From an uncultured Lachnospiraceae bacterium (GTDB lineage Bacteria; Bacillota; Clostridia; Lachnospirales; Lachnospiraceae), in assembly GCA_934364805.1 (NCBI GenBank), contig CAKRMH010000004.1:113862-177861 (forward strand): a DNA stretch of 64,000 nt, read 5' to 3'. The notes under the pieces were generated by a model. That model was given only the letters and a program-made list of their open reading frames with translations, did not search any database and had not been told where the DNA came from. How positions within the stretch are numbered: position 1 is the first letter of the stretch; the number at the start of each line of letters is the position of its first letter. A program made the position numbers and the translations under genes. Shown here one piece after another: positions 1 through 9,167 of this stretch.

Positions 1-244
1 TGAAGGAGTGTTAAACAGAGGCGTAAAAGTGACCGGAGCAACAGTACACTTTGTAGATGAAGGAACAGACACAGGTCCGATCATTTTACAGAAGGCCGTG
101 GAAGTAAAACAGGATGATACACCGGAAGTACTTCAGAGACGTGTCATGGAGCAGGCGGAATGGATCATTATGCCTAAGGCAATCGATCTGATCGCAAACG
201 GACGTGTTACGGTAAGCGACGGACATGTGCAGATCCATGAATAA
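1..244 (+). CDS. purN: Phosphoribosylglycinamide formyltransferase, 3' end only
   Basis: C-terminal 80 residues of the GAR transformylase of purine synthesis, which moves a formyl group from 10-formyl-THF to GAR. The reading frame starts at base 2 and runs off the left edge. The stretch VTGATVHFVDEGTDTGP is the family's active-site segment; the Asp in TDTGP aligns with the catalytic Asp144 of E. coli PurN. The frame ends at TAA 242-244. purD follows after 48 bases, as in clostridial purine operons. Confidence 0.93.
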   Translation, partial: EGVLNRGVKVTGATVHFVDEGTDTGPIILQKAVEVKQDDTPEVLQRRVMEQAEWIIMPKAIDLIANGRVTVSDGHVQIHE

Positions 245-292
245 TATTTTGAAAATAACAAATAAATAATTGCGAAAGAAAGGACAAATCAT

Positions 293-1567
293 ATGAAAGT
301 TCTTGTAGTTGGAAGCGGCGGACGTGAACATGCGATTGTAACATCCGTGGCAAAAAGCAAACGTGTAGATAAGATTTATTGTGCACCGGGAAATGCTGGA
401 ATTGCAGCGCTTGCAGAATGTGTACCGATCGGTGCAATGGAATTTGATAAACTGGTAGATTTTGCCAAGGAAAAGGCAATTGATTTTACAATCGTTGGAA
501 TGGATGATCCATTGGTTGGTGGAATCGTAGACCGCTTTGAAGCAGAAGGCTTAAAAGTTTTCGGACCACGCAAAAATGCAGCAATCTTAGAGGGATCAAA
601 AGCATTTTCCAAGGATCTCATGAAAAAATACAATATTCCAACAGCTGCTTATGAGAATTTTACAGATCCGGAGGAAGCACTGAAATATCTTGAGACCGCA
701 AAGATGCCGATCGTATTAAAGGCAGACGGTCTTGCACTTGGAAAAGGTGTACTGATCTGCAACACACTTGAGGAAGCAAAAGCAGGTGTGAAGGAGATCA
801 TGGAAGATAAAAAGTTTGGAACAGCCGGAAATACCATGGTTGTGGAAGAATTCATGACCGGACGTGAAGTATCTGTTCTTTCTTATGTCGATGGTAAAAC
901 CATTCAGATCATGTCTTCCGCACAGGATCACAAACGTGCGAAAGATGGCGATCAGGGACTGAATACAGGTGGAATGGGTAACTTCTCACCAAGCCCGTTC
1001 TACACACCGGAAGTGGATGCATTCTGCCAGAAATACATCTATCAGGCAACGGTAGATGCAATGGCAAAAGAGGGAAGACCGTTTACCGGAGTTATCTTCT
1101 TTGGACTGATGCTGACAGAGGACGGACCTAAGGTATTAGAGTACAATGCCCGGTTTGGTGATCCGGAGGCACAGGTTGTTCTTCCACGTATGAAAAATGA
1201 CATCATTGATGTAATGGAAGCATGTGTGGATGGCAGATTAGACACGATCGATCTTCAGTTTGAGGATAATGCAGCGGTATGTGTGGTACTTGCATCCGAT
1301 GGTTATCCGGTAGCTTACGAAAAAGGATTTGAGATCACAGGTCTTGAAAACTTTGAGAATAAGGATGATTATTTCTGTTTCCATGCTGGAACCAAATTTG
1401 ATGAGAATGGAAAAATTGTTACAAACGGAGGCCGTGTACTTGGAATCACAGCCACAGGAAAAGACTTAAAAGAAGCCAGAAAGAAAGCTTATGAAGCAAC
1501 GGACTGGGTTCAGTTTAAAAATAAATATATGCGTCATGATATTGGCAAAGCCATCGACGAGGCATAA
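293..1567 (+). CDS. purD: Phosphoribosylamine--glycine ligase (GAR synthetase)
   Basis: 424 residues, the normal PurD length. It joins phosphoribosylamine and glycine with ATP, the step just before PurN. The N-terminal nucleotide-like fold begins with GSGGREHAI (residues 7-15). The ATP-grasp part shows LKADGLALGKGV, NTGGMGNFSP and EYNARFGDPEAQ, the last carrying metal-binding Glu and Asn. The start is preceded by a GAAAGGA ribosome site. It is probably co-transcribed with purN and ends at a small hairpin. Confidence 0.97.
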   Translation: MKVLVVGSGGREHAIVTSVAKSKRVDKIYCAPGNAGIAALAECVPIGAMEFDKLVDFAKEKAIDFTIVGMDDPLVGGIVDRFEAEGLKVFGPRKNAAILEGSKAFSKDLMKKYNIPTAAYENFTDPEEALKYLETAKMPIVLKADGLALGKGVLICNTLEEAKAGVKEIMEDKKFGTAGNTMVVEEFMTGREVSVLSYVDGKTIQIMSSAQDHKRAKDGDQGLNTGGMGNFSPSPFYTPEVDAFCQKYIYQATVDAMAKEGRPFTGVIFFGLMLTEDGPKVLEYNARFGDPEAQVVLPRMKNDIIDVMEACVDGRLDTIDLQFEDNAAVCVVLASDGYPVAYEKGFEITGLENFENKDDYFCFHAGTKFDENGKIVTNGGRVLGITATGKDLKEARKKAYEATDWVQFKNKYMRHDIGKAIDEA

Positions 1568-1586
1568 AATAAAAGAATTTGAAGCT

Positions 1587-1621
1587 AAGAGGTTCGCTCT
1601 GTATGGAGAGAGCCTCTTTTG
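1587..1621 (+). terminator. Rho-independent terminator after purD
   Basis: AAGAGG (1587-1592) pairs with CCTCTT (1613-1618), with partial pairing inside, followed by TTTT. It lies 20 bases after the purD stop. The stem is imperfect, so termination may be partial. Confidence 0.6.
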
Positions 1622-1656
1622 TATCGGATAATTGTTAAAGAGAGGGACAAAGATTC

Positions 1657-3816
1657 ATGAGCAGGACATCAGAAGAATTTTTGAAATATCTGGATCAGAT
1701 GAAGCAGTATGACCATGTATTGACGCTGCTATACTGGGATATGAGAACCGGGACACCACCGAAAGGACAGGATGGACATATTAAGGCACTTACGCATTTT
1801 TCAATGGAGCAGTTTAAACTGGAGCGGGATCCGAAAGTGGAGGAAATGTTAGAGACATTATCACAGCCGGATGAGTATCATGAGCTTGAACCGCAGATCC
1901 GGTTTACTGTGACACGGATGAAGGAAGAGCTGGAGAAGAGAAAACGAATTCCGGAACAGTTCTATGAGGCATTTGTAGAAGAACAGGCGTTATCAGAATC
2001 CGCATGGGAAGAAGCTAAACAGGCAGATGATTATTCCATATTTGCCCCACATCTGGAGAAAATGATCCAGATGACCGAGCAGATGACGGGATATACGGAC
2101 CCGGGAAAAGATGTGTACGATGTTCTTGTAGACAAGTATGAGCGTGGAATGGATACCAAAACGATCGACCGGTTGTTTGAGGATCTGAAAGCAGAACTGA
2201 TCCCGCTTGTAAAAGAGATACTTGCTGCACCGCAGCCGGATGAGAAGAAGTTTACAGGAACTATCCCAAAAGAGGAGCAGGAAGTCGCATGTGAGCTTCT
2301 GCTGGACTATATTGGTTTTCAAAAAGATGCGGGAACCATGGCGGAAAGTGAGCATCCATTCACACTGAATTTCAGTCAGAATGACGTGAGGATCACAAAC
2401 CACTATTATGATAAGAATGCGTTATCAGCGCTGTACAGTGCGATTCATGAGGGTGGACATGCCATTTTTGAGCAGAATGTCAATCCGGATTATGAGGGAA
2501 CCAGGGCAGAAAGCTGCGAGTATATGGGGATTCATGAGAGCCAGTCCCGTTTTTACGAGAATATCCTCGGAAGAAATAAGAATTTCTGGGTTCCGATCTA
2601 TGAGAAACTCTGTGCATGCATCCCGGAATATCGGGATATTTCACTGAATGAATTTTACCATGAGATCAATCATGTCAGAAACAGCCTGATCCGTACGGAA
2701 GCGGATGAAGTGACCTATTGCTTCCATATCATATTACGTTATGAGATCGAGAAGGAGATCTTCCGCAATCATGTACCGGTAGACCGTCTGCCGGAGATCT
2801 GGCGTGATAAAATGCAGGAATACCTTGGCATCTGTCCCAAAAGCGATGCGGAGGGAATTTTACAGGATATGCACTGGTCAGACGGTTCATTTGGATATTT
2901 TCCGTCATACCTTCTGGGTTCGATCTACGATGGCATGTATCTGGAGCAGATTGAAAAAGAACTTGGTTCTGTGGATGAGATTCTGGCATCCGGAGAGATC
3001 GCAAAGATTACACACTGGCTGAATGAAAAGATCCACAGGTACGGAAGTATGCGGGAACCGAAAGAAGTGATCCAGGCAGTCTGCGGCAAAGAAGTCAGTG
3101 CGGCTCCGCTTATCCGTTATTTCAAAAAGAAATATCGCAGAGTTTACCGGTTAGAAGAGCAGCCAAAGATGGGAATACTCTTTGATATGGACGGCACGCT
3201 GTGGGATTCTGCGGAAAATGTTGCAAAGTCATGGGATGAAGTAGTACAGGAATGCGGTTATACGCAGTTTCATATTGCAACAGAGGATATCAAAGGTGTC
3301 ATGGGAAAAACCATGGACGTTATTGCAGAGCTTCTTTTCCCAGGCATTGAACCAGATGAGAGAGCGGAACTTTTGCAAAAATGCGGCGACCATGAGAACG
3401 ACTATTTAAGAGAGCATGGAGGAACCCTTTATCCGGAGATTCGAAAGACCATGGAAAAATTAAAGGAAATGGGTTATCACCTTTATATAGTAAGCAACTG
3501 CCAGTCAGGATATATCGAGGCATTTCTCGATCATTATCAGTTCCACGACCTTGTGGAGGATATCGAATGTTATGGCAATAATTTAAGACAAAAGGGTGAC
3601 AATATCGCACTTCTGACAGCGAGAAATGATCTCTCCGATGCTGTATATGTAGGAGATATCCAGGGAGATTACGATGCAACCATGCATGCGGGGCTTACTT
3701 TCATCCATGCAGCATATGGATTCGGCCAGATCAAAGAGAAAACCGCTGCAATTGAAGCTTTTACGGAGCTTCCACAGATCATCTCATCTGTGTTACCAAT
3801 AGAGAAGTTCAAATAA
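1657..3816 (+). CDS. M32 carboxypeptidase fused to a HAD-family phosphatase
   Basis: 719 residues, whereas M32 (carboxypeptidase Taq) proteins are normally about 500. Residues 1-500 are a complete M32 metallocarboxypeptidase: HEGGH at 264-268 supplies two zinc His and the catalytic Glu, and E294 in GIHESQSRF is the third ligand at the family's usual spacing. The M32 fold ends near residue 500. A HAD hydrolase starts at once: FDMDGTLWD (nucleophile D510, D512), VSNCQSG (motif II), a Lys in RQKGD (motif III) and VGDIQGDYD (motif IV). All HAD catalytic residues are present. One frame covers both parts. The HAD part resembles phosphoglycolate phosphatase-like enzymes, but its substrate is unknown. 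M505 could be an internal start, though only a weak AGAAGAG precedes it. Confidence 0.9.
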   Translation: MSRTSEEFLKYLDQMKQYDHVLTLLYWDMRTGTPPKGQDGHIKALTHFSMEQFKLERDPKVEEMLETLSQPDEYHELEPQIRFTVTRMKEELEKRKRIPEQFYEAFVEEQALSESAWEEAKQADDYSIFAPHLEKMIQMTEQMTGYTDPGKDVYDVLVDKYERGMDTKTIDRLFEDLKAELIPLVKEILAAPQPDEKKFTGTIPKEEQEVACELLLDYIGFQKDAGTMAESEHPFTLNFSQNDVRITNHYYDKNALSALYSAIHEGGHAIFEQNVNPDYEGTRAESCEYMGIHESQSRFYENILGRNKNFWVPIYEKLCACIPEYRDISLNEFYHEINHVRNSLIRTEADEVTYCFHIILRYEIEKEIFRNHVPVDRLPEIWRDKMQEYLGICPKSDAEGILQDMHWSDGSFGYFPSYLLGSIYDGMYLEQIEKELGSVDEILASGEIAKITHWLNEKIHRYGSMREPKEVIQAVCGKEVSAAPLIRYFKKKYRRVYRLEEQPKMGILFDMDGTLWDSAENVAKSWDEVVQECGYTQFHIATEDIKGVMGKTMDVIAELLFPGIEPDERAELLQKCGDHENDYLREHGGTLYPEIRKTMEKLKEMGYHLYIVSNCQSGYIEAFLDHYQFHDLVEDIECYGNNLRQKGDNIALLTARNDLSDAVYVGDIQGDYDATMHAGLTFIHAAYGFGQIKEKTAAIEAFTELPQIISSVLPIEKFK

Positions 3817-3828
3817 AAGAAGAGGAGT

Positions 3829-5193
3829 ATGGATATGTTAGAAAAACTATTCAAACTGAAGGAAAACAACACCAATGTCCGGACAGAAGTCATCGGTGGA
3901 ATTACAACCTTCATGACAATGGCCTATATTCTGGCTGTTAACCCGACAATTCTGTCAGCATCCGGAATGGATAAAAACGCAATTCTGATGGCAACTGCGA
4001 TTGCATCATTCATCGGAACCATGGTAATGGCATTTCTTGCCAATTATCCATTTGCACTTGCTCCGGGACTTGGACTGAATGCTTATTTTGCATACACGGT
4101 ATGTGGCAAAATGGGATATTCATGGCAGATCGCCCTGCTTGCAGTATTTGCAGAGGGTATTATTTTCATCGTATTATCCTTGACAAATGTACGTGAAGCA
4201 ATTTTCAATGCAATTCCAAAGACATTGAAAGTCGGTGTATCGGTTGGTATCGGTCTGTTTATCGCATTTATCGGTTTACAGGGTGGACACCTGATCGTGA
4301 ATGATGATTCTACACTGGTAACGATCGTTGATTTTACAGAGAATTTCCATACAACAGGAATCTGTGCGCTTCTTTGTGTGATCGGTCTGTTCATAATCGC
4401 AATTCTTCATACAAAGAATGTAAAAGGCTCGATTCTGATCGGTATCATTGTAACATGGATTCTAGGTATGATCTGTCAGGCAGCCGGAATCTATGTGGTT
4501 GATGCAGAAAACGGATTTTATTCCTTATTCCCATCATGGTCAAGCTTTGATCTGACTTCGATCGGAGAGACATTCGGACAGTGCTTTAAAGCAGACGTTT
4601 CTGCTATTAATGCACTTGATTTCGTTGTTATTATTTTTGCGTTCTTATTTGTTGACATGTTTGATACATTAGGAACACTGATCGGTGTTGCAAACAAAGC
4701 AGATATGCTGGATAAGGATGGAAAACTTCCAAATATCAAACAGGCATTGCTGGCAGATGCAATTGCTACCTCTGCAGGTGCAGTACTTGGTACCTCTACA
4801 ACAACAACATTTGTAGAGAGTTCTTCCGGTGTAGCCGAAGGCGCAAGAACAGGTCTTGCATCTGTTGTAACAGGTTTCCTGTTTTTAATTGCAATTTTCT
4901 TATCTCCGGTCTTTGTTGCAATTCCTGGATTTGCAACGGCTCCGGCTTTGATTTTTGTAGGATTTTTAATGGTCAGCGCAGTTGCTGATATCGATTTCAA
5001 AGATCCGACAGAAGCCATTCCGGCATACCTCTGCCTGATCGCTATGCCACTTGCATACAGCATTTCAGAAGGTATTGCAATCGGTGTCATTTCTTATGTT
5101 GTGATCAACGTTGTATGTGGAAAAGCAAAGAAAGTTACTCCGCTTATGTATGTGCTTGCAGTCTTATTTGTACTCAAATACATTTTGCTGTAA
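3829..5193 (+). CDS. NCS2-family purine permease (AzgA/PbuG type)
   Basis: 454-residue membrane protein with about 12-14 hydrophobic segments, probably importing adenine, guanine or hypoxanthine with protons. Family signatures are GGITTFMTMAYILAVNP near the N terminus, APGLGLNAYFAYTV, FVDMFDTLGTLIGVA and GTSTTTTFVESSSGVAEGA. These place it with AzgA/PbuG rather than uracil or xanthine carriers. It starts 12 bases after the M32-HAD gene behind AAGAGGAG, so the two are co-transcribed. The purine link to upstream purN/purD fits a salvage role. Confidence 0.93.
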   Translation: MDMLEKLFKLKENNTNVRTEVIGGITTFMTMAYILAVNPTILSASGMDKNAILMATAIASFIGTMVMAFLANYPFALAPGLGLNAYFAYTVCGKMGYSWQIALLAVFAEGIIFIVLSLTNVREAIFNAIPKTLKVGVSVGIGLFIAFIGLQGGHLIVNDDSTLVTIVDFTENFHTTGICALLCVIGLFIIAILHTKNVKGSILIGIIVTWILGMICQAAGIYVVDAENGFYSLFPSWSSFDLTSIGETFGQCFKADVSAINALDFVVIIFAFLFVDMFDTLGTLIGVANKADMLDKDGKLPNIKQALLADAIATSAGAVLGTSTTTTFVESSSGVAEGARTGLASVVTGFLFLIAIFLSPVFVAIPGFATAPALIFVGFLMVSAVADIDFKDPTEAIPAYLCLIAMPLAYSISEGIAIGVISYVVINVVCGKAKKVTPLMYVLAVLFVLKYILL

Positions 5194-5236
5194 ACGACGT
5201 AAGCCATACGAAAACGGGGTATAATAGATATATGAA

Positions 5237-5292
5237 TAATCAAAAACCCGCCATATTGAGGCTGTTGCTTCAATATGGCGGGTTTTTGATTA
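5237..5292. terminator. Bidirectional terminator with 23-bp perfect stem
   Basis: Bases 5237-5259 pair without mismatch with 5270-5292, leaving a 10-base loop. The stem is flanked by A-rich and T-rich arms on both sides (TCAAAAACCC / GGGTTTTTGA), so it can stop transcription from the permease on the plus strand and from the ABC exporter on the minus strand. Confidence 0.9.
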
Positions 5293-5318
5293 ACTGGAGA
5301 TTCTGTTGGAATTTCGGA

Positions 5319-7217
5319 TTACATTTCAGCGCTCATACCAGTATAGAGCTGATAGTATTTTCCTTTTTTCTCGATCAGCTGATCGTGGCTGCCACGTTCG
5401 ATTACGCATCCCTGCTCCAGAACGATGATACAGTCGCTGTTTTTTACAGTGGAAAGACGGTGGGCAATGACGAAAGTGGTTCTTCCCTTCATCAGCTTAT
5501 CCATACCTTCCTGGACGATGCGTTCGGTACGGGTGTCGATCGAGCTGGTTGCTTCATCAAGGATCAGAACCGGAGGATCTGCAATTGCGGCTCTGGCGAT
5601 TGCAAGCAGCTGTCTTTGTCCCTGACTTAAATTGGCACCGTCACCTTTTAAGATGGTGTGATAACCGTCTGGAAGCTGATGGATGAACGTATCTGCATTG
5701 GCAAGCTTTGCAGCGGCATATACTTCCTCATCGGTAGCATCCAGCTTGCCGTATCGGATATTATCCATGACGGAAGCGGTAAACAGGTGGGTATCCTGTA
5801 AAACAATACCGAGTGAATGGCGCAGATCTGCTTTTTTGATCTTGTTGATGTTGATACCGTCATATCGGATCTTACCGTCCTGAATATCGTAAAAACGGTT
5901 GATCAGGTTGGTGATCGTGGTCTTTCCTGCACCGGTGGAACCGACAAAGGCGATTTTCTGACCTGGTGTTGCATAAAGGTTTACATTGTGAAGAACAATC
6001 TTATCCGGATTATAACCAAAATCCACATCATCAAATACGACATCTCCGGTCAGTTTGATATAATCGACCGAGCCATCTGCCTGATGTGTATGCTTCCATG
6101 CCCATACACCGGTGTGCTCCGGAGTTTCGGTGAGTACACCGTTTTCTTCCCTTGCATTGACAAGTGTGACATATCCGTTGTCTTCTTCCGGTTTCTCATC
6201 CAGAAGAGAGAAGATCCGTTCACAGCCTGCAAGTGCCATGATGATACTGTTAAACTGCTGGGAGATCTGGTTGATCGGCATACTGAAGCTCTTGTTGAAA
6301 GTCAGAAAACTTGCAAGTTTACCAAGGGTAAAACCGCCAAATCCGCCAAGTGCAAGAAGTCCGCCGACCATGGCACATAATACGTAGCTGGCATTTCCGA
6401 TCTGTGCGTTTACTGGTCCAAGATAGTTGGCGTAGCGGTTGGCGTTATAGGCACTGTCGAAAAGCTCATCATTGAAAACGTTGAATGCTTCGATGTTTTC
6501 TTCCTCATGGTTGAATACTTTTACAACTTTCTGTCCGTTCATCATTTCTTCAATGAATCCGTTGACACGTCCGAGATTTTCCTGCTGGGCAAGGAAGTAA
6601 CGGCTGCTGTATCCGGCAAATTTTCCGGTCACAAAGATTGTGATCCCGACCATGACAAGCGTAAGCAGAGTCAGCGGAATATTTAAGATCAGCATCATGA
6701 TGAAAACACCGACAATGGTAATTGCGGAGTTGATCATCTGAGGCATACTCTGGCTGATCATCTGGCGGAGCGTATCTATATCGTTTGTGTAAACGGACAT
6801 GATATTTCCGTGAGAGTGTGTATCGAAATAGCGGATCGGAAGATCCTGCATATGATCAAAAAGCTGGTCACGCATTTCTTTGATCGTTCCCTGCGATACA
6901 TAGATCAGAATCTTGGAATATCCGTAAGCAGCAAGGATACCAAGTGCATAGAAGCCTCCAACACGGGTAAGCGCTGCAAGTAACGGCGCAAAATCCGGAG
7001 TTTTCTGACCGAGCAGAGGGGTAATGTAATTGTCGATCAGTGTCTGCATGAACATGGTTCCCTGAATGTTTGCTGCAACACTGATGAAAATCAGAATTAC
7101 AACAGCGATGCATTGGATCGCATATCTCTGAAAGACAAATCCCATCAGACGGAGAAAGAGTTTGCCTGGATTTTTAATTTTGGCTTTTGGGCCCTGTGGT
7201 CTTCCTGGTCCTGGCAT
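5319..7217 (-). CDS. ABC multidrug-type exporter, canonical half (TMD-NBD)
   Basis: 632-residue fused permease-ATPase, one half of a heterodimeric type IV exporter (LmrCD/YheHI class). Residues about 1-340 hold six membrane helices; the nucleotide-binding domain follows. Walker A is GSTGAGKTT from G426 and Walker B with catalytic Glu is LILDEATSS. The signature is NLSQGQ instead of LSGGQ. An insert of about 40 residues sits between the permease and the NBD. The ATG overlaps the TAA of the partner gene by one base (TAATG) behind a GGAGG, so the halves are translationally coupled. Substrate not predictable. Confidence 0.93.
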   Translation of the reverse strand: MPGPGRPQGPKAKIKNPGKLFLRLMGFVFQRYAIQCIAVVILIFISVAANIQGTMFMQTLIDNYITPLLGQKTPDFAPLLAALTRVGGFYALGILAAYGYSKILIYVSQGTIKEMRDQLFDHMQDLPIRYFDTHSHGNIMSVYTNDIDTLRQMISQSMPQMINSAITIVGVFIMMLILNIPLTLLTLVMVGITIFVTGKFAGYSSRYFLAQQENLGRVNGFIEEMMNGQKVVKVFNHEEENIEAFNVFNDELFDSAYNANRYANYLGPVNAQIGNASYVLCAMVGGLLALGGFGGFTLGKLASFLTFNKSFSMPINQISQQFNSIIMALAGCERIFSLLDEKPEEDNGYVTLVNAREENGVLTETPEHTGVWAWKHTHQADGSVDYIKLTGDVVFDDVDFGYNPDKIVLHNVNLYATPGQKIAFVGSTGAGKTTITNLINRFYDIQDGKIRYDGININKIKKADLRHSLGIVLQDTHLFTASVMDNIRYGKLDATDEEVYAAAKLANADTFIHQLPDGYHTILKGDGANLSQGQRQLLAIARAAIADPPVLILDEATSSIDTRTERIVQEGMDKLMKGRTTFVIAHRLSTVKNSDCIIVLEQGCVIERGSHDQLIEKKGKYYQLYTGMSAEM

Positions 7218-8965
7218 TATGCTGCACCTCCTTCATCAAAATCACCGCCGCCTTTCGTCTGTGATTCATAGACATCGCGGTAAATTGCATTTGTGTTTAA
7301 TAGTTCTTCATGTGTTCCAAATCCATCCAGTTTTCCATCATTTAAGACGATAATATGGTCTGCATCCTGAACGGATGAGATACGCTGGGCGATAATGAAT
7401 TTGGTTGTGCCCGGGATTGCTTCACGGAAAGCTTTCCGGATTCTGGCATCTGTAGCAGTATCAACGGCACTTGTACTGTCGTCAAGGATCAGGATCTTTG
7501 GTTTCTTCAAAAGTGCACGTGCGATACAAAGACGCTGTTTCTGTCCGCCGGATACGTTGGTTCCGCCCTGTTCAATGTGGGTGTTGTATTGATCCGGGAA
7601 CTGCTGGATGAATTCGTCGGCGCAGGCCTGACGACATGCCTCAATGCATTCCTCATCCGTGGCATTTTTGTTTCCCCAGCGCAGATTGTCGAGGATCGTT
7701 CCGCTGAACAATACATTATTCTGGAGAACAACAGATACCTGATTGCGGAGTGACTTCATATCGTAATCACGGACATCTTTTCCACCGACATATACGGCAC
7801 CTTCGTTGACATCATAAAGACGGCTGATCAGGTTGACCAGACTGGATTTGGAACTTCCGGTTCCACCGACGATACCGACCGTTTCGCCGGACTGGATCGT
7901 TAAATTAATATCATCAAGCACCGGTGCCTCGCTTGTGGCAGAATAGCTGAACGTTACATGATCAAAACGTACAGAACCGTCAGAAACCTCATAGACAGGA
8001 TGCTCTGGATTTTTCAGTGCACTTTCTTCCGTCAGCACTTCACAGATTCTCTTTGCACTGGCTCCACTCATGGAAATCATAACGAAGACCATGGAGAGCA
8101 TCATAAGACTCATCAAAATGTTCATACAATATGTAAGAAGTGCCATCAGATCACCGGTCTTAAGAGAGCCGCCTACGACCATTTTGGCACCGACCCAGCT
8201 GATCAGGATAATGCAGCTGTATACGGTAAACTGCATAAGAGGTGTATTCCATACAACGACATTCTCGGCTTTTACGAGGAGCTTACGGATGTTGGCACTT
8301 GCCTTTTTGAATTTCTCTTTCTCGAAATTCTCGCGGACATAAGCTTTTACAACGCGGATCGCAGAGACATTTTCCTGAACGCTTTCATTCAGGTCGTCAT
8401 ATTTTACAAATGCCTGCTGGAAATAACGCATTGCAGTTAATGTGATCAGGATTAAAAGACCACCGAGAATGATAACTGCGATCAGATAAATGGATGCGAT
8501 CCGTGGACTGATAAAAAATGACATCGCCATTGCACAGATCAGACTGGCAGGAGCGCGCATACACATACGAAGGATCATCTGGTATGCATTCTGACAGTTT
8601 GTAACATCCGTGGTAAGTCTTGTGACAAGACCGGAAGTATTGTATTTGTCGATGTTGGCAAAAGAAAATGTCTGAATACGTTCAAACATGGCTTTTCTTA
8701 AGTTACGTCCAAGTCCCATGGAAGCCTTTGCACCGAAACGGGCACCCAGGCAGCCGAATGTCAGGCTTAAAAGAGCGGCTGCAATCATCCAGACACCGGT
8801 GATGTAGATGTGATGGGTATCACCTTTGTTTACACCATCGTCGATGATCGATGCCATCAGAAGAGGTATGATCGTTTCCATCAGAACTTCGAGTAACATA
8901 AAGACAGGAGTAGCAATTGAGGCGTTTTTATATTCCTTGATTTGTGCTCCCAGTGTTTTTAGCAT
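7217..8965 (-). CDS. ABC multidrug-type exporter, degenerate half (TMD-NBD)
   Basis: 582-residue partner of the exporter half downstream. Walker A reads GGTGSSKSS (Ser where the invariant Gly before Lys is expected) and Walker B ends LILDDSTS, with Asp in place of the catalytic Glu. Its signature NVSGGQ is normal. Together with the partner's LSQGQ this gives one consensus and one degenerate ATP site, the hallmark of asymmetric exporters. I chose ATG 8965 because AGAAGG sits 6 bases upstream; the ATG at 8983 lacks a ribosome site. Transcribed away from the MarR gene at 9168, its likely regulator. Confidence 0.93.
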   Translation of the reverse strand: MLKTLGAQIKEYKNASIATPVFMLLEVLMETIIPLLMASIIDDGVNKGDTHHIYITGVWMIAAALLSLTFGCLGARFGAKASMGLGRNLRKAMFERIQTFSFANIDKYNTSGLVTRLTTDVTNCQNAYQMILRMCMRAPASLICAMAMSFFISPRIASIYLIAVIILGGLLILITLTAMRYFQQAFVKYDDLNESVQENVSAIRVVKAYVRENFEKEKFKKASANIRKLLVKAENVVVWNTPLMQFTVYSCIILISWVGAKMVVGGSLKTGDLMALLTYCMNILMSLMMLSMVFVMISMSGASAKRICEVLTEESALKNPEHPVYEVSDGSVRFDHVTFSYSATSEAPVLDDINLTIQSGETVGIVGGTGSSKSSLVNLISRLYDVNEGAVYVGGKDVRDYDMKSLRNQVSVVLQNNVLFSGTILDNLRWGNKNATDEECIEACRQACADEFIQQFPDQYNTHIEQGGTNVSGGQKQRLCIARALLKKPKILILDDSTSAVDTATDARIRKAFREAIPGTTKFIIAQRISSVQDADHIIVLNDGKLDGFGTHEELLNTNAIYRDVYESQTKGGGDFDEGGAA

Positions 8966-9075
8966 AAAATCCCTTCTTTCCATAATATTTTACAGATATT
9001 TGCTACGATAAAAGTGCAGTCCTGTGAAAACAAGACTGCTGCGTATTTCGAAAAAAAATATCTTGATTTTTAAAA

Positions 9076-9089
9076 GTTAGTGTGCTAAC
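9076..9089. promoter_or_regulatory. Likely MarR operator in the divergent exporter/marR promoter
   Basis: GTTAG-TGTG-CTAAC contains TTAG-N4-CTAA, the half-sites of the SlyA/MarR consensus (TTAGCAAGCTAA). It lies between the divergent exporter and marR genes, 8 bases before a TATAAT at 9098-9103 that reads toward marR. A MarR dimer bound here could repress both directions. Confidence 0.6.
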
Positions 9090-9167
9090 AATATAGTTAT
9101 AATACGAAAAAATTTATTTGTCAATCTGTAATTATCTGCAGACGGATAGAATACAAGGAGAACAGAT

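Noticed and set aside
4518..5090. 190-codon open frame opposite the purine permease
   Set aside because: Product is Ala/Ser/Thr low-complexity from antisense codons of a hydrophobic protein; no ribosome site.
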